NCBI GenBank assembly: GCA_030156435.1
Contig: JASGMM010000012.1
Span: 1 to 36,779 of the forward strand
Direction: 5' to 3'
Origin: Clostridiales bacterium
GTDB taxonomy: Bacteria; Bacillota; Clostridia; Mahellales; Mahellaceae
Length of the DNA stretch: 36,779 nt
Below the pieces are notes generated by a model. It was given only the letters and a program-made list of their open reading frames with translations, was not told where the DNA came from and searched no databases. Position 1 is the first letter of the stretch. Each line of letters starts with the position of its first letter. A program made the translations under genes and the position numbers. Of the stretch, positions 32,650-36,779 are shown piece by piece.

Positions 32650-33357
32650 CTATTCCCCTTCCTCGGAAGCGATAAATTTATAGCCTACGCCGCGTATAGT
32701 TTCTATATATTTGGCTTCGTCCATATTATCCCCCAGCTTTTGCCTTATATGTCGTATATGGACATCTACTGTTCGAGTTTCACCGAAATACTCATATCCC
32801 CATACCTGATCTAGTAAATAATCCCTTGACAGCACCTTGCCCTGATTTAGAACCAATAATTTCAACAATTCGAATTCTTTGAGCGTGAAATCTAATTTAT
32901 TGCCGTTTTTATATACCTCATACTTTGACGTATCTATAGTTAAACCGCCTAATTTTATTATTTTAGGCTCCATATCGCTATTCTCCGTTCTCCTTAAAAG
33001 AGCCTTAACACGTGCTATCAATTCTCTTATACCGAACGGCTTGGCAATATAGTCATCAGCTCCTATTTCAAGCCCTACTACTTTGTCTATCTCTTCTCCT
33101 TTAGCAGTAAGCATAATGATCGGGACTTTGGCAGTAGCAACCGACGCTCTCAGCGTTTTACACACTTCCAACCCATCTATGCCGGGCAGCATTATATCCA
33201 ATATGATGAGGTCCGGAACCTGCTGACGGCAAAATTTCAATGCCGTCTCACCATCCTCCGCGACTTCGACTTTATAGCCCGCACTCTCTAAATTAAAACG
33301 AATCAGCTCCAATATGTGCGCTTCATCATCTACTACCAAAATAGTTTCATTAGGCAT
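32650..33357 (-). CDS. phoB: PhoB/PhoP-type response regulator
   Basis: A 235-residue OmpR-family regulator. The receiver domain has D10 and D11, the phosphorylated D54 in [14 protein letters not shown]84 and K106. The C-terminal winged helix (about 130-230) includes [45 protein letters not shown], the classic PhoB/PhoP type. The neighbouring pstB and phoU support control of the phosphate regulon. No sensor kinase gene is adjacent. Confidence 0.92.
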   Translation of the reverse strand: MPNETILVVDDEAHILELIRFNLESAGYKVEVAEDGETALKFCRQQVPDLIILDIMLPGIDGLEVCKTLRASVATAKVPIIMLTAKGEEIDKVVGLEIGADDYIAKPFGIRELIARVKALLRRTENSDMEPKIIKLGGLTIDTSKYEVYKNGNKLDFTLKEFELLKLLVLNQGKVLSRDYLLDQVWGYEYFGETRTVDVHIRHIRQKLGDNMDEAKYIETIRGVGYKFIASEEGE

Positions 33358-33419
33358 CCGCCGTCCTCCTCGACATATTCTCTTCTTACATTATAATGCA
33401 CAAATGCCTTCATGTCCAA

Positions 33420-33890
33420 TCATTCTTCGGTATCATCGCGCTCATTCAAAAGTTTTTTAAGTTCATCCATGAATGTATTCACATCTCTAAACTGCCTGTA
33501 AACCGATGCAAAGCGCACATATGCCACCTCATCTAGGTCTCTTAGATGTTGCATGACCATCTCGCCTATCTCATGGCTGGTTATCTCGGATTTAACGTCC
33601 GTATATACCTGTTTCTCTATATCCGATACTACAGCTTCTATATCGTCCATAGAAACCGGCCGTTTCTCACATGCCTTTATAATACCGTTTTTTATCTTAT
33701 CAATATCAAAAGGTTCTCTGCGTCCGTCTTTTTTTATAACCATCAACGGTATCCTTTCCACCTTTTCATAGGTGGTAAAGCGTTTGCCGCATTCAACGCA
33801 CTCGCGCCTACGACGTATGATGGTATATTCTTCGGCCGGTCTAGAATCTATAACCTTGCTTTCTATACAATTACAATATGGGCATCTCAT
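33420..33890 (-). CDS. nrdR: Ribonucleotide reductase regulator NrdR
   Basis: A 156-residue repressor. The N-terminal zinc ribbon begins MRCPYC at residue 1 and closes with [13 protein letters not shown]; the ATP-cone spans about 49-139 ([30 protein letters not shown]). NrdR senses ATP/dATP and represses ribonucleotide reductase genes. The conserved N terminus fixes the start at 33890, yet the Shine-Dalgarno is 25 nt upstream with a hairpin between (33897-33914). It lies upstream of phoB on the same strand. Confidence 0.96.
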   Translation of the reverse strand: MRCPYCNCIESKVIDSRPAEEYTIIRRRRECVECGKRFTTYEKVERIPLMVIKKDGRREPFDIDKIKNGIIKACEKRPVSMDDIEAVVSDIEKQVYTDVKSEITSHEIGEMVMQHLRDLDEVAYVRFASVYRQFRDVNTFMDELKKLLNERDDTEE

Positions 33891-33896
33891 AAAAAG

Positions 33897-33914
33897 GCCA
33901 CTGTAACCAGTGGC
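33897..33914 (-). promoter_or_regulatory. Hairpin between the nrdR Shine-Dalgarno sequence and its start codon
   Basis: On the minus strand AGGAGG (33916-33921) is followed by T, a 7-bp stem GCCACTG/CAGTGGC with a GTTA loop (33897-33914), then CTTTTT and the ATG at 33890. Linear spacing is 25 nt; with the hairpin folded it becomes 7 nt, the ideal value. The stem followed by five T also resembles a short terminator. Confidence 0.6.
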
Positions 33915-33944
33915 ACCTCCTATTCTTTATTTTTTTACGCCTCT

Positions 33945-33974
33945 ATTATATACAAGTTCTATACATATGCGCAA
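33945..33974 (-). promoter_or_regulatory. Possible promoter of nrdR
   Basis: TATAAT (33945-33950) on the minus strand is perfect; the best -35 at 18 bp is only TTGCGC (33969-33974). Confidence 0.4.
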
Positions 33975-33995
33975 TATACAAACATGTTTTCTCGC

Positions 33996-34805
33996 CTAGC
34001 TCACTATACCCGTCAGCGTCAGTACGATCATCAGTATACCCACAACCAGCCTGTAATAGGCGAATGGCTTTAGCGGATGCTTACCCAAATACGTTAAAAA
34101 TCTGTCTACCACGATAAGCGCCACTATGAAAGACACTATAAACCCTATGGCCAGAGCAGCCCATTCCAAGGCCGACATAGCGCTGAATCCTTTTAAAAAC
34201 GAATATCCCGTAGCCGCTATCATAGTGGGCATAGCCAGAAAGAAGGAAAACTCCGCCGCCGCTTTAACCGACATGCCGGCTATCATGCCGCCCATAATGG
34301 TGGATGCCGAACGCGACATGCCCGGAAACAGCGACAAACACTGTACCGTACCTATGAGCAATGCTTGCCGGCCGTTTATTTTATCCATATCATCTACTCT
34401 GTAATTCCAGAATATCCGCTCGACCAACAGCATCAATACAGCTCCCACCACGAGCGCTATAGCCACGGTGAAAGAAGAAAATAAATGAGCCTCTACAAAA
34501 TCGTTTACCAGCAGCCCTATGACGGCAGCCGGTATAAAGGCTATGATTATCTTAAACCAAAGCTTGAATCCCCATTGCCCGGGTTTCATATGCCTGAAAG
34601 AATCGGCTATCTTCTTTCTATAATAGAATATTACCGCCAGTATAGCACCCAACTGGATTACTATTTCAAACATTATCGAGAACCCCTCATCGTTAAAATC
34701 GATGAGGTCACCCACTATAATAAGATGCCCCGTGGAGGATACAGGCAAAAACTCCGTTATACCCTCTACTATACCCATTATAAAAGCCTTAAACAAAAGT
34801 AACAA
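33996..34805 (-). CDS. uppP: Undecaprenyl-diphosphatase
   Basis: A 269-residue membrane enzyme of the BacA/UppP family with about eight hydrophobic segments. Both signature motifs are present: GIVEGITEFLPVSSTGHLI (about 11-29) with the catalytic Glu, and LFPGMSRSASTIMGG (about 158-172) with the key Arg and Ser. It dephosphorylates undecaprenyl diphosphate, recycling the lipid carrier for peptidoglycan, and gives bacitracin tolerance. It starts 13 bp after the pepF stop, so the two are probably cotranscribed. Confidence 0.96.
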   Translation of the reverse strand: MLLLFKAFIMGIVEGITEFLPVSSTGHLIIVGDLIDFNDEGFSIMFEIVIQLGAILAVIFYYRKKIADSFRHMKPGQWGFKLWFKIIIAFIPAAVIGLLVNDFVEAHLFSSFTVAIALVVGAVLMLLVERIFWNYRVDDMDKINGRQALLIGTVQCLSLFPGMSRSASTIMGGMIAGMSVKAAAEFSFFLAMPTMIAATGYSFLKGFSAMSALEWAALAIGFIVSFIVALIVVDRFLTYLGKHPLKPFAYYRLVVGILMIVLTLTGIVS

Positions 34806-34818
34806 TTGCTTTATCCCC

Positions 34819-36609
34819 CTATATCATGCTTTCCATTTGATCGAGAAGACCAGCAAATACCTTAAGCGCCGCTTCTACCGGTTTCGGCGTAGTCATATCC
34901 ACGCCGGCTTTCTTCAGCAATTCTATGGGATAATCCGATCCGCCGCTTTTTAGAAAGTTTATATATCTGTCCACCGCGGGTTTGCCCTCACTCAATATTT
35001 GCTGCGATAAAGCCGTGGCCGCCGAAAAACCCGTAGCATATTTATAGACATAAAAACTGCTGTAGAAATGGGGTATACGCGACCATTCCAAGTCTATCCG
35101 ATCATCCACCACTATATCCTGCCCATAATATTTTTCATTCAAATTATGGTATATTGATGACATCATATCCGGCGTCAACGATTCACCGATTTCGGCCTTA
35201 TCATGTACGATCTTCTCGAATTCGGCAAACATGGTCTGACGATACACCGTACCCCTGAACTGCTCCAGATAGTGGTTTATAAGATACAGCTTCATGCCGC
35301 GTTCATCAGTGGTCTTCAGCATATGATCCATGAGCAATGCCTCATTCAGCGTTGACGCCACCTCGGCCACGAATATGCGGTATTCTGCATAGATATACGG
35401 CTGTGTTGAGAACGAATAATGAGTATGAAGCGAATGTCCCATCTCATGAGCTATGGTAAATATATCATCCAATGTCCCTTGGAAATTCAACAACACAAAT
35501 GGGTGAATCCCATAACATCCCCACGAATAAGCGCCGCTGGTCTTGCCTTGATTCTCGTACACGTCTATCCAAGCATTTTTAAATCCATGTTCGAGCAAGC
35601 TTATATATTCCTCTCCCAGAGGCCGAAGCCCCTCCAATACCCTATCAACCGCCTCTTCATATGATACTTTTATCTTTATATCAGGCACCAAGGGTACATA
35701 TAAGTCGTACATATGGAGCTCATCCACGCCCAGCATTTTCTTGCGCAGTTTCACATAACGGTACATAAGATCCATATTATCATGTATAGCCTTTATAAGG
35801 CCGTCGTACACCGATGCAGGCACATTATCGTCATCTAGCGAAGCCGCTAAAGATGAAGGGTATTTGCGCACGCGGCTAAAAAATATATCTTTTTTTACGC
35901 TCGAGCCCAACGTAGCTGATAATGTATTTTTCAGTTTGCCATATGTATCATACAACGCCTCGAAAGCATCTTTGCGCACACGGCGGTCCTGGCTTTCCAT
36001 AAACTGCATATAGCGCCCTTTGGTCATCTCTACCTCATCGCCGTTCTCATCCTTTATAGAAGGAAATTTTATATCCGCATCGTTTATCATGGTAAATATA
36101 GTATCTGCCGCTTCGGCCATCTCTCCGGCTTGAGCCAATATCCTCTCCTCCGAGGCTGACAGCACATGTGCCTTCTGCCTCATGATATCATCTATATAAT
36201 GCCTGTATAGCTCAAGATTTGGTTCTTCAATCATATAGCCATAAACCGCGTCAGCCGGTATAGCCAATATTTCTGGTACTATAAATGATAAAGCGCTCTG
36301 CACTTCTACAATAAGGCTCATAGCCCGGTCGGCTAACGCCTGATATCTCGCATTAGCATTATCTTCATCGCGTCGCATACGCGCGTATGTAAAGAGCCTC
36401 TCGGCTAACTGGCTTATCTCATCGCGCAATTTAAGCGCGTTATACAGGTTATCCGCTGAATTTAGTCTGCCCTTATACCCTTCCATCTCAGGCACCATAT
36501 CCTTAAGCCTTTTAAAATCCCTTTCCCATTCGTCATCCGATGAATATATATCTTCCAAATGCCACTTATATTTTTCATCGATTTCTTCACGTTTAGGCAA
36601 TGCATTCAT
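34819..36609 (-). CDS. pepF: Oligoendopeptidase F
   Basis: A 596-residue M3B zinc peptidase. The N-terminal helical part begins NALPKREEIDEKYKWHLEDIYSSD; the zinc site is TIAHEMGHSLH, with HEMGH near residue 388, and the downstream EVASTLNEALLMDHM supplies the third ligand, a Glu. The C-terminal YKYATGFSAATALSQQIL is also conserved. The enzyme cleaves oligopeptides in the cytoplasm. The start at 36609 has GGAGG 8 bp upstream; the family length (about 600) agrees. Confidence 0.96.
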   Translation of the reverse strand: MNALPKREEIDEKYKWHLEDIYSSDDEWERDFKRLKDMVPEMEGYKGRLNSADNLYNALKLRDEISQLAERLFTYARMRRDEDNANARYQALADRAMSLIVEVQSALSFIVPEILAIPADAVYGYMIEEPNLELYRHYIDDIMRQKAHVLSASEERILAQAGEMAEAADTIFTMINDADIKFPSIKDENGDEVEMTKGRYMQFMESQDRRVRKDAFEALYDTYGKLKNTLSATLGSSVKKDIFFSRVRKYPSSLAASLDDDNVPASVYDGLIKAIHDNMDLMYRYVKLRKKMLGVDELHMYDLYVPLVPDIKIKVSYEEAVDRVLEGLRPLGEEYISLLEHGFKNAWIDVYENQGKTSGAYSWGCYGIHPFVLLNFQGTLDDIFTIAHEMGHSLHTHYSFSTQPYIYAEYRIFVAEVASTLNEALLMDHMLKTTDERGMKLYLINHYLEQFRGTVYRQTMFAEFEKIVHDKAEIGESLTPDMMSSIYHNLNEKYYGQDIVVDDRIDLEWSRIPHFYSSFYVYKYATGFSAATALSQQILSEGKPAVDRYINFLKSGGSDYPIELLKKAGVDMTTPKPVEAALKVFAGLLDQMESMI

Positions 36610-36779
36610 CGCTTTTACCTCCAAAATTCATTTTTATATATTATATCATCTATGGCTTAATAAAAGAAATGGCCTTTCCAAAAAGAGCTATTTGCGATGT
36701 ACACATTTTTCTCCTTAAGAAAAAAGCATATTAGCCTCATTATCTCAATTCTCATCCTATTATATCCGTACAATCGCCT
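36610..36779 (-). other. Upstream region of pepF, window edge
   Basis: No established gene. On the minus strand TATAAT occurs at 36640-36645 and at 36759-36764, each without a clear -35 inside the window. Between them an AAGGAG sits 4 bp before an ATG that opens an 18-codon frame (36650-36706). It could be a leader peptide but is too short to support. Confidence 0.3.

Noticed and set aside
36650-36706. 18-codon frame upstream of pepF with AAGGAG four bases before its ATG
   Set aside because: Spacing is short, the peptide has no regulatory codon pattern, and no terminator or antiterminator follows; chance cannot be excluded.
1-36779. CRISPR array, tRNA or rRNA genes
   Set aside because: No regularly spaced repeats and no cloverleaf or rRNA-like segments were seen; GC-rich 830-1404 is better explained as OLE RNA.

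Overview
The window comes from an anaerobic, endospore-forming member of the Firmicutes, class Clostridia. It holds a complete eight-gene spoIIIA operon, the efp / Asp23 / amaP / nusB / xseAB / ispA / dxs gene order typical of Clostridia, a cobalamin riboswitch, an iron-sulfur aldo/keto reductase, and a probable OLE RNA with its partner gene oapA. OLE RNA is known mainly from extremophilic or anaerobic Firmicutes, so a thermophilic or otherwise stress-adapted clostridium (for example a Mahella- or Thermoanaerobacter-like organism) is a reasonable guess, but no species marker is present. Most genes are on the minus strand and are read from right to left.

Right end (30.5-36.6 kb, minus): pepF and uppP; nrdR with an unusual hairpin between its Shine-Dalgarno sequence and its start codon; a PhoB-type regulator followed by pstB and phoU; a gamma-carbonic-anhydrase-like protein. 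Next (27.4-30.5 kb, plus): a perfect-consensus promoter drives an ArsR-type metalloregulator, an Fe-S aldo/keto reductase, larE and larB, ending in a strong terminator. Divergent from it (19.7-27.35 kb, minus): a promoter, cobalamin riboswitch and terminator precede btuF-, btuC- and btuD-like genes, cobyric acid synthase, cbiB, cobD and an L-threonine kinase, that is, corrinoid uptake plus the aminopropanol arm of B12 synthesis. A plus-strand UbiA prenyltransferase (18.8-19.8 kb) overlaps the last of these tail to tail.

Central block (7.4-18.7 kb, minus): an unrecognised 364-residue protein; aroQ, a proline peptidase, efp and an acidic zinc-ribbon protein; spoIIIAA to spoIIIAH, the sigma-E-stage channel between mother cell and forespore; then asp23, amaP, a DUF2273 protein, nusB and folD. 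A lone plus-strand gene at 14.6 kb encodes a small membrane zinc-ribbon protein whose second CxxC is cut by a TGA codon.

Left end (0-7.4 kb, minus): xseA, xseB, ispA, then OLE RNA, oapA and the start of dxs. Between ispA and the OLE gene lies a 2773-bp insertion sequence (1458-4230) bounded by an 11-bp perfect terminal inverted repeat and an exact 9-bp target duplication. It carries a DruA-like (DUF4338) gene and a DDE transposase. Removing it restores the canonical ispA - OLE - oapA - dxs order, and the insertion point lies just upstream of an intact extended -10 promoter for OLE. This interrupted OLE locus and its two-gene DruA-type element are the most notable content of the window.
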